64,000 bases of DNA from Brugia malayi (taxonomy: Eukaryota > Nematoda > Chromadorea > Rhabditida > Onchocercidae), in assembly GCF_000002995.4 (NCBI RefSeq), contig NW_025062479.1:11451721-11515720 (forward strand), given 5' to 3'. The translations under genes and the position numbers were made by a program. Shown one piece after another: positions 38,601-51,773 of the stretch. Every line of letters begins with the position of its first letter. The stretch's first letter is position 1. Under the pieces are notes generated by a model that was not told the DNA's origin, made no database searches, and saw nothing but the letters and a program-made list of their open reading frames with translations.

Positions 38601-41600
38601 TTGCTTTTTCAGTGGCAAAAAAAAGAAAAAATAATTCTTGTTGATAACAAGACTTGCAAAAGAAAAAAACGGGGGAAAATTTTTGAAGTATTAAGAATTG
38701 ATGGAACGAAAGAAAGAAAGATGAAAAAAGAAAAAGAAACTTGTCAGCCAATAATGACGGCATCATCTTTTTTTTTCAAAAGCTTTTTTAATATTTCATT
38801 TTATTTTTTCAGTTTTACAAAGAATTGAGGTTATTATGATTACTTACTTAGTAAATATTACATAATAATATGATACTGCTAAAATTATTGCACCAAAAGA
38901 GCAAAATTGGAGATAAATTGAACAAGAAAAAAACATTAAAATTATGAAATCGGAAACAAAAAAAAACGGACAATTTAATTACTAAATATTTGTAGACGCT
39001 TAAAAATAATATTTAGTGATGAAATATAAATGTAAAAGATTGAAAAATTAAATAGAAATATAAAATTTTCATATGAAGTTTTTGATAAATAAGCGATTTT
39101 AATCTGGAATAAGTTAATAAATCTAATATTAAAGAAATAAAAATATATCAATAGCAAGCTAGTAGTACTATCCAAATATCTATTTAAAATATTTAAATTA
39201 TCATGAAGTATCATGAAGCATATTAAGTAATTTTTTCTTTTTTTTGTAGAATATTATATGCCAGTCAAAATGATCGCATTTACTGATTTTCTTTGGAATT
39301 TAAAAACAAAATAACACATATTGGAATATGATGCAATTTCAAAAAACAAATTACAACTTTAATAAATTTTCTAGAACAAAAAACAGAAAAAAAACAAAAA
39401 AAAAAAAAAAATGAATTGTGGATAAAAGATTAAGATTCAAGTATCGGGAGCAAAAAATAAAAAACTTAAAAAAGATCTCACAGTTCAAACTGTATGTTTT
39501 AATATTTTCATAATTCCTTTCGGCTCAAAAGAGGCATTGCAATGACGACGTTCTTTAGCAATCGAATGTTGCAGTAAATCACATTTTTTCGAGGAAATGC
39601 TTTTGAAGTTTCGACTTCTTAACTCGAAATTTAAAAGTTTTCGAAAAAATATATGTCCTAACCGGACGGTTGTAATAGAGAGCTATCAAAAATGATTATT
39701 TATCAATCTATTGAAAGAATTTTAATCACTTAATCAAATCACTAAATTTAAACCATCTGTTGATTGTAATTAACTTTTTTAGTTACTAATAACATAAAAT
39801 GTTTCAAATTTAAACTAACATTTCATTTAATCATTTTTTCAACTTCTCAAACAAAAATGGGAAATATATTACGCTATCTATTAACATTCCTAATTATTGG
39901 TGGGACAATAAACAATAAGGAAACAAATACTAACCTCATATTCGATACCACTTAATTCATTGCCACAATTTGCATAATATGCTTCCATATGGTCACTAAA
40001 AAAATTTTTAATGGAAATTAAAAATTCTCGAAGTCTAACAATGAGTCATTTAAATTTTATAGCTCCTCATTCGTCCCTCTCCCTTCTTTTTCATACAACT
40101 GTGATCAATCATTTGAATAATTCAATGCAATATTCAATCCTTTTCGATAAATTTTTTCTCACTGAGAAAAAAGAATTTTATTTGAAGCATTTCGTACGCA
40201 TATGCATTTGTTAACGCAAGTACAATTTTTTTTCCTAACTATTTATATTTTTTATAAAATTTTAATTTCGTATGAAACTAATAAAATCATTCTTGAAATT
40301 TGACAAAACTTCTTGCCATAATAATCGAATTAAAATTAAAATCAAAACAAAAAAGGAAGAAAATAAACAAAAGAAAGGAAATGAAAAACGAAAATAAACC
40401 TTTCTAAAATAATAGTGAAATTGAATATAACATATACATATATATATATATATATATATGTAAATATAATGAACGATGTGAAAATATTATAAAGCACAGT
40501 TAGTGACAGCTGTTGCTAAACTTTCCTCGTTACCTTTACTCTTATTCCTTCCTCTCCTTCTTCCTCTCATCCTTTTCTCATTTTTGCGCTTTTCTTTCGT
40601 TCATCTTCCGCTTTTCACCCTACCTCTGAATGATGGTTAAATTTATCAGAACTTTTAAGAGAAAAACGATGAAAAAGCTCACTATTACTAACCAGTTGTT
40701 GTACGTTATATTCCACACAAACTTATCATTTATGCTTTTTCCTCATTTTCTTCTTTATTTCTTTTCTATCTTTCCTTCTCTTTCCTTCCTTTTTCCTCTC
40801 TCTTTCTCCCTCTCGTATCAAAACTACCATTTATTTAGACAAAAGCGTTTTGGAACTTGAACAGCAAACTAACAGCAAGTACTTCATAACAACAGGAACA
40901 TCACATCAACTAAAACTTCATTTTTCCCTTTCTTCATTTGGGATTTTTTGAAATTTTTCATTTTTGAAAAGCACTGACAAATATCATTCGTACTTTTTTT
41001 AAAAAAATTAAATTCCCTTACATAATAATCAATAAACCAAAATACATATATTTGGACAACTTTATAAATATCATAAAATGGAATAGTTGCATTGGAATGG
41101 TAAAATTAAGCCTGAATAAGTGGTAATTTTCAAGAAATGATTAAAATATGAAGAGAAAATTAATAATTATTACTAATGCTATTATTGGAGATAACTTACC
41201 TTTATCAGAAGAAACTGAAATCAACCTTAACGATAATATGCATAGAATACACTAAAAATTGAAATTATAAGTAATCAGTGCTGATTAACAATAATATGAA
41301 TATTAATAGTAATAATGATAAATTATAAATAATTAATAATAGTAATAATAATGATAGCAAATAATAATAATAATAAAAACAATAGCGGTAAGTTATCCGT
41401 GCTAAATTTTTTTTTTTTTGTTATAATATTTCTAGCACTGATGTAGTGTTCGAAATCGTTAAGACTTTTAAGTGGGATTCTCTATAACGCTGTAATGCTA
41501 TATGATCCGATGAAATATCACGATTGAACTCGAACATATAGCAAAAATTTGAAAGGGAAAGGAATGAAATTCAACGAAGATCGGAATTTTTGAAATTTTA

Positions 41601-41980
41601 TAATTTATGCAAAAAGTAATTGTCCGGAAGCTTTCCTTTTGCTAATGCATGGATGATAGAAGTTGCAATTTTAGAAGCGTAAAGTTTTGAGATTACTGGA
41701 AATGTTTTATAAGTTGATATCTCTTTGCAATAACAACATCGCATGATTCCGTTTTAAATTAATTTTTGAAATTTAGTCAAAGTGTGTCAATTTTTTAAAG
41801 TATTAAAATAGCATACCTATCAAAAATTGCTGAGTTAAATTTGCTGCATCCTTTTATAGTAATTTTATCAATTCCCCTGCCACTGTTCCTTTCCTCTTTG
41901 CTATTGCTTTCCGCCAGTTGTTGAAAATTCGGTGTTACTTCTCCTTCCACCTGGTTGTATAATTTTCTGCTACCATCCAT
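32643..41980 (-). CDS. PDZRN3/4-type PDZ scaffold protein lacking the RING and first PDZ domain
   Basis: Orthologue of the C-terminal two thirds of vertebrate PDZRN3/4, E3-ligase scaffolds at synapses and in Wnt signalling. Minus-strand exons: 41980-41817, 39995-39935, 38306-38208, 37816-37754, 37560-37465, 37231-37127, 36846-36719, 36503-36380, 36067-35919, 35584-35462, 35309-35163, 34784-34529, 33323-33234, 33120-32959 and 32783-32643. All are in phase, about 635 residues. The PDZ domain spans roughly 75-161 ([35 protein letters not shown]). Distinctive family blocks follow: [64 protein letters not shown] and the C-terminal LSVTTV, itself a class I PDZ ligand. The first exon is a guess based on an ATG and phase; no RING, TRAF-finger or PDZ1 exon was found upstream before the neighbouring gene. 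Confidence 0.85.
38307..39934 (-). other. Large intron of the PDZRN gene upstream of the PDZ exons
   Basis: 1.6 kb, GTTAGT to TTGCAG on the minus strand. AT-rich, with no supported exon inside. Confidence 0.55.
39996..41816 (-). other. First intron of the PDZRN gene as modelled
   Basis: 1.8 kb. It contains a TA microsatellite at about 40440-40459, C/T-rich tracts at 40540-40810, and a possible 15-nt alternative exon at 41214-41200 flanked by TTTCAG and GTAAGT on the minus strand. That exon would introduce a stop if spliced to the first coding exon, so it could only act as an untranslated alternative first exon. Confidence 0.45.
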
Positions 41981-44900
41981 TTCATCAATCAAAAGCTTCA
42001 AAATTAAGCTTAAATTTCGAAACTTCTGTTTTAATATATATAACTGTTTTATCAATGATATACGAAAGGAATCCAAGAATAAATTTAACACTTAAATTTG
42101 ATATTTCATAATATTTTTAAAATTTTAACAATATTATTTGATCCATATTTGTCCTTTAAAATTTGTAATAGCATAAACGAAAAGCATATAGACAGTAAAA
42201 TGCTTTATAAAATAAATTGAAAATTTTTGCAAAAAGCAGAAATTTTAATTGAAACAAAATTAATTCAATAAAATGGAGAAAAAATTAAAAAAAAATGGAT
42301 CGTTTTCAAGAGAATAAACAGAAGGAACAAAAAATTGTGTGTTATATGATTGAAAAGGATTATTTTTAATATTAATTGGAAATAAACGAAAGAATGGATA
42401 CGATGTGACTTTGTCATATCATACTGCCATGCTTAATAAATGTCAAGTGGTCATATACTTCAATTAAAATTTCACTATATGTCCTTTTTTTTTCTTTTAA
42501 ACGGCTCAATTTAAATTTAGATTTAGATAGTACCGTAGACTTTTATCATTTGGCAGCTTTTTTAAAAATATAAACTGCATTGTATACACAATAATAAAAA
42601 ATTAAAAATATTTAAAAAACAATAATCATTTGAAAAATGCAATATATTCCATAACTACTTATTGGAATTCTTCAAAATTTGTTTATAACATGAAAATTTA
42701 ATAGCCAAAATATTTGCATTTATCTACTACTTTAATCGAAAAAAGCTGTAGAAACTAACATTTGTTCATTTATTATTTGTTTATTGGGATTGAAAAACTC
42801 AACTAACATCAAAATTTTACGCTATTTCGGAATAATATTGAGAAACATCCCTATAAAATAGTGAAAAATAGGAGTTAACAAAATGATTGAATATTTTCAA
42901 ATGTATTATTAGTCGGATAATGGATGCAATTATTGTGATAGATGAATGGATTGATTGATGATAATATAAAAAGCTAATGAAATCAAACTTTCTCTCTTGA
43001 TAACATCAATGACATATGTTTAAAAACATGTGTTATTTTCCAAATTTCCACGTCATCATCAAATCTTCCATATAACTTTAGGCTGCTAAAAATTTTGCAA
43101 ATATTTTGACAAAAAAAAATCCAATAAGTTGAAAAAGAGGAAAAGAACAAAATTATCTTATTCACTAATGATACTATTCAAATAATATTATGTGCAAATG
43201 ATAAATTAAGCTAAAATTTTCTGAAATGTTGCCGACAAAATGAAAAACTTGTTGTTCTGATAAAAGTGACACCAATATAATATATAAACCTCATTGATTT
43301 AAAGTGGGAACACCTTTTGGATCAAAACAAATTTAATGAATTACAAATTATAATCAACAAATCTCATTGTCCTTCCCATTATTACCATTGTGTTATTATT
43401 ATTATTGCTACTAATATTATTGCAATTATTGCTATTGCTAACTATTAATGATTGTTCTGTAGTGTAATTATGCTATATTTTCTCAATTATAATAATTACA
43501 ATAATTTGCATCGTTATAATCAAAAAAAAAAAAAAAAAATCATTCGTTATAGTTTGCTATAAAATTTACACTAACTAAATTTATATTCAGAGAAAAAAGA
43601 ATTGATAAATTTAAAAAATTTAGTACAAAATATGCAAATTATCGCCAAATGGTGTGAATTAAAAATGTATGTTTATATACAAACAATACTGAGGCTTACA
43701 CAAAATGTAATGTTTCTTTCAAACGAAAGTCTAAATTACAAATATTGAAAATAGCGATTAGCTTACATAATGGTAACCTCAAGAGGATAAAAGACTGACA
43801 TTGAAAATGATGACGAATTTTAGATAACACTAATGATACCATTATCAACATCGTTCCATCTTTGCTCCATTGTACTTCTTCATATTTCCGGATTTATTCA
43901 TCATGCATTCTGATTCATATTATTATCCATTTTACGAAACAATTTGATTCTATTTTAATTTGTTTTCTTTTTTTTTCTAAAAATGGCAAAAAACAAAGAA
44001 AAAGAAATGGCTTTGTTTTATTTATTTTTTTTTTTCTAAAGATGGCAATAAATAGTTAAATGCATAAATTATTTTTGCAAAAATTTCTTTCGATTAAAGA
44101 GAAATTTTTCTGAAAAAATGTAAACAACTTTTATGATATAAAAACGAAATTTTGCGAAATTTTTCATCCATTAATTTTATTAAAAGGGAAGTAATTCGGG
44201 AAGAAAGGAAAAACAAAAGCAAATAGGTTTGCTTATTTTTCAAACTTAAAATCTTATGCACTAATTCTATCTTATCACAATCTTTTCGTTTTTTTCTTTT
44301 CTCGTCTTAATTTTTATCAGCCGGTCCATTTGCACTACATTTACTATAGTTATCATTATTAGTGTTATTATTACTGGTATTATTATTATTATTTATTGTT
44401 ATTATTAGTATTTATTATTACTGTTGTAATTGTTATTTTTACTATTATTATTATTATCATTACTATTATCATTTATTACTACTATTACTATTATTATTTC
44501 TGGAAATTTTGATTTGATAGTCACCCGTAAAACTATTGGAACTTTCAGTAAAAATTTATATATTTTTTTATTAGAAATTTTTTATCTTAGCGCATTATTT
44601 TAACACGTTAACTAGTTTCAAGCAATGGATAATTGAAAAAGTTTTGTTATTTTTGAGCCGAATATTTGGAAGTAATTTTTTTTTCTGAAACGTTTAAAAA
44701 TGTTTTCTTTTTTTTAGTATCAGAAGGAAAATGGAAGATGCGTTGTATATTTTTAAAATATTTTGCTATGTTATAAAAGAATTCATCGTCAACAAATTGA
44801 TAAGAAAACGAAAATTAACTTTCGTGATTTATTAGTAGTTGTTATCATTGTCTAAAAAACCATGCAACATTTTTGATCGCTGAATCCTCTAATGTTCTTT

Positions 44901-47854
44901 TATGTTTAATTTCATCCAAAAAAGGGAGGAAAAAGCGATTACTTAAGTTTGGATTTTATCTTTTGTATAAAATTAAGTATAAATTAAGATTTTGAAACTT
45001 TGATTTCAACTGAATTTTTCGAAATAGCAATACGATAATTTACTTTGGTTTTTCTTTTTTCTTTTCTTTACTTTTTTCTCTGTGAAAGAAGTTTCTTTCT
45101 GACAAAACATTCCATCAGCTGAATAAATTAAAAGTGTAAATTTTTAAAAGGTGAAAAAAAATGAACTTAAAATAATGATGACTAATAAGCATTTCAAAAT
45201 GAAAGTCTGAAATTATATATTTCAATTGTTCATTGAAAAATAATCATTATTCATATTGACGATTGCAAAAAGGAACATCAACATTTTTTGCTTTCAAAGA
45301 TAGTATGATAGTATCTTTGTATAATAGCGTTATCCATACATAGTAATTTCAACTAATTTATATTTACATTTCAAATTTTAAAAGGAAAAAGAAAAAGAAC
45401 GTCCAAGCATATAAAAGAAAGAATTTTCATTTTCATACTACAATTATTACGAAATTATAAAAAAAATAATACTAAATATAAAAATATTAAAAATCAATAT
45501 AGGTCTTCAATGCTCTCACATAGTTTACGATTTTATGCAATAACTGAGCTTTTTTTTTCTTTTGCTATCTAGAAAATTAGTTTAAAATTTTTTAACTGCT
45601 TTTTTTGTTGTTTTACTACAAAAATAATTTGTTGGAGATTTCCTTTTAATTGAAATCGGACCACAGAAATTTAGTATAAATACGTGAAAGTATGTTTGGA
45701 ATATATATATATGTGAAGAATTTTGCTAGAAAACTTATAAAAAGAACTAAATTTTATTCGTTTTAATAATGCATAATGATATTCATAGCAATTACTGACA
45801 TTTCACATAATCAATAACTTTAATAAATGCATGTCACTTACATTTGGATAGCTTTGCAACGAAAAATTTCCTGCAATTTTCTGACTTATCGACTTATTAA
45901 GAGAAAAAATAACCGCAATTTCAAGCAAGATTATTATGAGTTAAATTTCGCTTTAATTTGCACACAACTGAACAATTTTTAAGACTGCATAAAAAAAAAT
46001 GTAACGAATAAAATCGTAGCACAGATCATTTTTTAATATTACAAACATCCAGCATAGTAATTAAATTTATTGGAATTTCAATTGATTCCGACTAGAATAG
46101 TACAGTTTGAATTTTTTTCTCGTAAAAAAAGGAAAAAATCCAATCAATTCGTAAAACAGTAATATATTACTTTGCAGATGTATTTTTTCTTTTCTTCTTT
46201 AGTCGATGTCTTATGATTTTCTTTTATAGAAATAACTAATATTCGTAAGAAAAGAAAAAAATTATCCGAAAGGATTATTTTTCGTCTTTTTTCTCAAAAA
46301 AGAAAGATAAAAAATAGTTACTTAGAAATGAGAACAAATACAATATATTTGATAGAAGGGAGAGTGAAAACGAAAGCAGGAAGAAATAAATTTCCAAATT
46401 ATTCATCAATTTTTAATGACAAGTAATTCAAGCGGAAATAAATCAAAGAAAAAAGGAATCCTTTTCCTTAGAAGAAAAAATGAAAATTTTTACTTTGTTA
46501 TTTATTGAAATATACCAACCTGACGATTTCAACAAGATAGAACTCGTAATAAACCCATTAATAAGTCTTGTAATTTCAAATTATTGTCGCTGATTTGAAT
46601 AAGGAAAAATAATATGATACACTGTAGGGAATTAAGGATAGGATGAAATGAAGGTTGTGCTAGTTTCGTTCGAAAATAATATATAAGCTAGAAGTAATTC
46701 GTAAGATTTTCGAAATTGACAAGAGAAGGAAAGCAATTAATGAGCTTAACCAAAGAATGCAATTACGAAAGTATTAATTAGGTTATATGATGTGAAGAAG
46801 TAAAAAGGGTAAGAGATTTTTGGGAGGAAAGATTAGAAAGTAATGTGGAGAATGGATAAGGATAGAAGAAGGAGGAGGATAACGGTTACAGAAGAAAGAA
46901 AAAGGAAATGGATTTTAAATTGAGGAGAGGTTATGTGAAAACTTAAAAAAAGGGAAGGAAAAAAAAAACAAAACCAATAATAGAGGGGACAACAACATTC
47001 ATCTATGGCTTATGTTTATTAGCTAATGCAAAAGGATGGACTGTTCATGAGTTGTTTATCATATTGCGTGTCCTAATTTTCATTTATTCCTCTATTGCAC
47101 ACAATCAATTATTAAATTCTATAAAAATAAAAAAAAAAAAAAAATTCATCGCATAAGCTAAAACTGCTGGAAGAAATAATGAGCGAGTAGAAAGCAAAGT
47201 AAATGAACATATACGCACGCAAAGTTAATTAGGCTAAAATTGAACGAACTTTTGTCTCCTTTGAAAACAAAAGAATGTAATTGAGATTAATAAATTCTCT
47301 AACATGAAACTGTAAAATGAAAAATTCATCAGGACTAAATTACACACAAAGCTTTTCAAAATCATTTTAAATCTCTACCATTTAGTGAATTTATCAGTAG
47401 CCTAGCCAGTCTACTCATTACATACAGGAGCAACTGATCTTCTAACTCTTTCATTTGTGCAATTCATAACAGTTTTTGGATGTTGAAATATGCTTCCACA
47501 AACTAATCTGTAAAATGATAATACAAAAGTGACGACAGATATTTTAATTACTCTAATTTATAAAAATATAACCTTAACAGCACCATAAAATAAAAAAGAA
47601 AGTAACTATTTTTAAATTCCTATTCTCGAGAAATAATGACATAACACAGCCCACTATACATCTTTAATAATATCATTAATGTAAATAGCACATTAAACGT
47701 TGTTTTTTTTTTTTTTAAGAAATCTTTTATGCAACTAGATTTTCTTCCCGATAACAACATATTTGACGAAGGAAATTGGTTTCAAATTCAAATTATATTG
47801 AGAGCAAAACAAATTTGAAAGACAATAAGCTATAAACGACATGAAACACTACAA
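41981..47854. other. AT-rich DNA upstream of the PDZRN gene
   Basis: 5.9 kb with no supported exon. Imperfect ATT-triplet arrays occur at about 43380-43450 and 44345-44500. I looked here on the minus strand for RING, TRAF-zinc-finger or PDZ signatures of the PDZRN family and saw none. Confidence 0.5.
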
Positions 47855-48687
<833 letters not shown>

Positions 48688-48692
48688 TATTT

Positions 48693-48709
48693 CTGCAAAC
48701 AGAATAAAA
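48693..48709 (-). other. Probable trans-splice acceptor of the acyl carrier protein gene
   Basis: TTTTATTCTGTTTGCAG on the minus strand, AG at 48694-48693, 5 nt upstream of the ATG. No upstream coding exon in register was found. Confidence 0.55.
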
Positions 48710-49172
48710 TTAAAAGTCTTAAAATAAAACGTCGGCAGAAATAATAATAAACGATTAGTACTTCCGAAACTCAAGTTGAACTAATCTAACTTCGTACCTA
48801 ATAAATAGAAAATGTGGAACAAACGAAAGAGATTGTAATATGCTTAATAACTCAAAAAATAAATAGCATATACCCTCAAGTCAAAAACTAATGTAATATG
48901 CACCTCCCTAAATAATTCTACTCAAGTTGTTAGGTTATATTTGCATTTTCGAAAGAAAGGTAGAGTCCATAAGCAAAAAAAAAAAAAGAAACTAAATCAT
49001 GGTAACAAAGACATTGTGCCGAATTGTTCCTTTAAAACAGTAAGATCACAGATCAAGTTAAAATCAATTTTGCAAAAAATATCGATTAGGACATATTTTA
49101 CTTTTCAAATGATTCAAGATATGATAACAACTTTTTATTCAACAAACTATAATCAACTATCTTCGGTATGAA

Positions 49173-51763
49173 CTATGGTTCATCATATCCATACTGTTCC
49201 AACATTTGTTCAGCGCACGATCCTTGCTCCAGACGTTTCACAGCCGTTTTGCTGACACCATAAAGATGAACCAGAGCTGCTGCTACTACAAACATATGGA
49301 ACAATTGGTGTGATTGTAACTAAAAAGAGAACAAAATTATTAAATTTTTATCTTAATAAAAACAAATCCCCTTTTATCATATTTTCATCAAAAAGATATT
49401 TAGTCGTAAGCAACTGATTATAAATAAAAAGCATTCAAAATTCACTTCTAGAAAGCGATTCTGTTAAAACAAACCCATAAATCAAATCTTCCAGGAAAAC
49501 ATTTTTCAGGTGTACGTGTAGCGTATAAAACAGCGCCCGCTATGTATAAAATACCCATTAATATAAACCAAAACAATGATGCTTCATTTAAGAGGTATGA
49601 AATACCATCATTAATTAGTATGTCTAAAGCTGGCACAACACCTGGAAATATGTATAATATCAAGACTCTTGAATTAATAACAAGTGATAAATTAAATTCA
49701 TTCAATCATTTTTGAATTGTGATAAGTTGAATTTCAGGTAATGTAGCTTGCTTATGTACGAGAAACAGCTGCATAATTTTAACTATAGCTTACTGCTTAA
49801 ACCCATTGCTATGAAAATAACAGCTCGTAAAGGTCGGTAATGTGGATGAGCAAATTTATCCCACAGAGACACGATAACTGCAGCAATTCCAAGAACAGAA
49901 ATCATAGTTAAATACACAATCATAGGCACCAAACGACAATAAAATCCATAATAAATCCATGGAATGAAAGAACCAACAATAAGTAAGGTAATACCAGTAT
50001 AATCCAATCTAAAACATAATATTCACAGATAACAAAATCATTTCAACCTTTACACGTTGGTTCAGCTAAATAGTGACGATTAAACTTAGTATGAAGAACC
50101 AATAATTTTTTCTTCGACATCTAACAAACATTCAATGATATGTCAAATTAAGTACTTTTTGTAATTACCATAGCCATTCAGTTTTTACTTCAGCAAAAAT
50201 TTGTTACAAAAAATTCTCGTTTTCATTTGAAATAAGTAATATTATCTTAATACAACCAAAAACTAAAATCATACTTAATACCATAGAAAAATAAAACAAA
50301 AGTGTGAACATAGAGTTACAGAAACTATTCTTCTCGGTCTAAATCTGGCTTCAACACATACCAACCGATATAATGATTGAAACATTTAGAATAGTCAAAT
50401 TATTCCAAGTTTTATAACTGAAATGACAACACAAAACAAACTTGCTAAATAGTTTTCCAACTCCAGCAGAATGGCATTGCACTGTATGGAATGCAAACGA
50501 TAATCCCAAACAAGCCACTGCACCGACAAAATATGTCCCAAAAACAATTTTATCTTCCGACTGCACCAGTGTTGATGGACGAGTTAAAAACCAGGCTGCA
50601 GCTCCAATGAATGCCAAACATCCTAGAATCAAATTAATAACATAGTAATTCATCCATTAAAATTATTTCAACTTTCAACATAATTTTGGATCAAAAATGT
50701 GCAGAAAAAAGTTTGAGGATACTAGCACCCGCCTTCATCCAAATTTTCTTCAATTTACTTTCAAGCGCGATCAAAATCTAATAAAAAATGTTGAAATTAA
50801 CTAACCATACATATGAGTCCAAATGTTACCAGTTTCCGTATGTAGAGAAAATATACTTTTGAAGCACGAGCCAAAGCTCGGTAACGGTGGCCTATGTCCC
50901 GTACGCAGATACTCGTTATCTTGCAACCATTCTGGAAGCAATTCAAAATTCGTAGCTTTCCATCGTGCTTCCCAAACCTTAAATAATTTAGTTCTTGGAC
51001 TGACTGCTAAAGAATAATATATTCCAAAAATATACGAAATGACACGTTTAAAAGGTAAATAAATAACTGAAGGAGATACCCTTCTAATAGCAACTCTTGC
51101 ACCACCTTTGGAATTTTCTTCATTTGGAAGAACATCCACTTCATTGATTTTCACCTAAAATCAATATATAATATGCAAAAAAGCAAAGTTTCTCACATAT
51201 ACAAGGAAAAAGATCAGTACAAAAATTATACAGGGACTGTTTATTCCTATTTTATCTTCTAATCAAGAAATCGTCGATAAATCAAAAAAAAAAAAAAAAA
51301 AAATAATGAATAGCATGCTTTCCAGTAAAAATGTTTCCCAAATGCTTGAAATGCGAAAAAAGCATACAGTAAGGTCAGCGTCATCATCTACCGAAACTGG
51401 TACCATAACTGGCAATCCATTCGAAATATAAGTTACTGTTTTCATTAGCTCGTTTACTGTCTTCTCCGGTGCATACGTCTGAAATCGTGCAGTATAATTT
51501 TTTTTTAATTATGAAAATATTTCTTACAAAGATATAGATTTGATAAGACGAAATTATATTTTCATTTGGACTGTACAGTTATGACCAAATTTCCAGAAAA
51601 ATAACAAATTTCATATAATAAGCAAGACAGTAATCGGGAAATCACTCACCTTGACGGTCATTCGCGTACGGTCACCACTAGCATTTGGTACTGAAAAAGC
51701 TCGTCTATGACCATGATTAAATTTTCGTATATATTTCCCCGCTTCATTGACTGGACCCATCAT
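49173..51763 (-). CDS. Adiponectin-receptor-type PAQR membrane protein
   Basis: Seven-transmembrane PAQR protein; nematode PAQR-1/PAQR-2 and human ADIPOR1/2 regulate membrane fluidity and have ceramidase-like zinc sites. Minus-strand exons 51763-51650, 51478-51368, 51154-50806, 50622-50442, 50008-49794, 49641-49475 and 49319-49173 give 427 residues. Core motifs: EYLRTGHRPPLPSFGSCFKS, LHTETGNIWTH, SFAFHTVQCHSAGVGKLFS, LDYTGITLLIVGSFIPW and QSHQLFHMFVV. The three expected zinc-ligand histidines are present as His237, His383 and His387. The N-terminal about 110 residues (exons 1-2 and the start of exon 3) do not resemble vertebrate receptors. An acceptor (GCTTTTCAG) lies 10 nt before the double ATG used as start. 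Which PAQR paralogue this is cannot be settled here. Confidence 0.9.
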
Positions 51764-51773
51764 TTCTAGAAAT

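Noticed and set aside
42983..43165. Minus-strand frame with GRFDDDVEIWK considered as a missing upstream PDZRN exon
   Set aside because: No usable donor follows, the acceptor leads to a stop in one frame, and the peptide resembles neither RING, TRAF finger nor PDZ.
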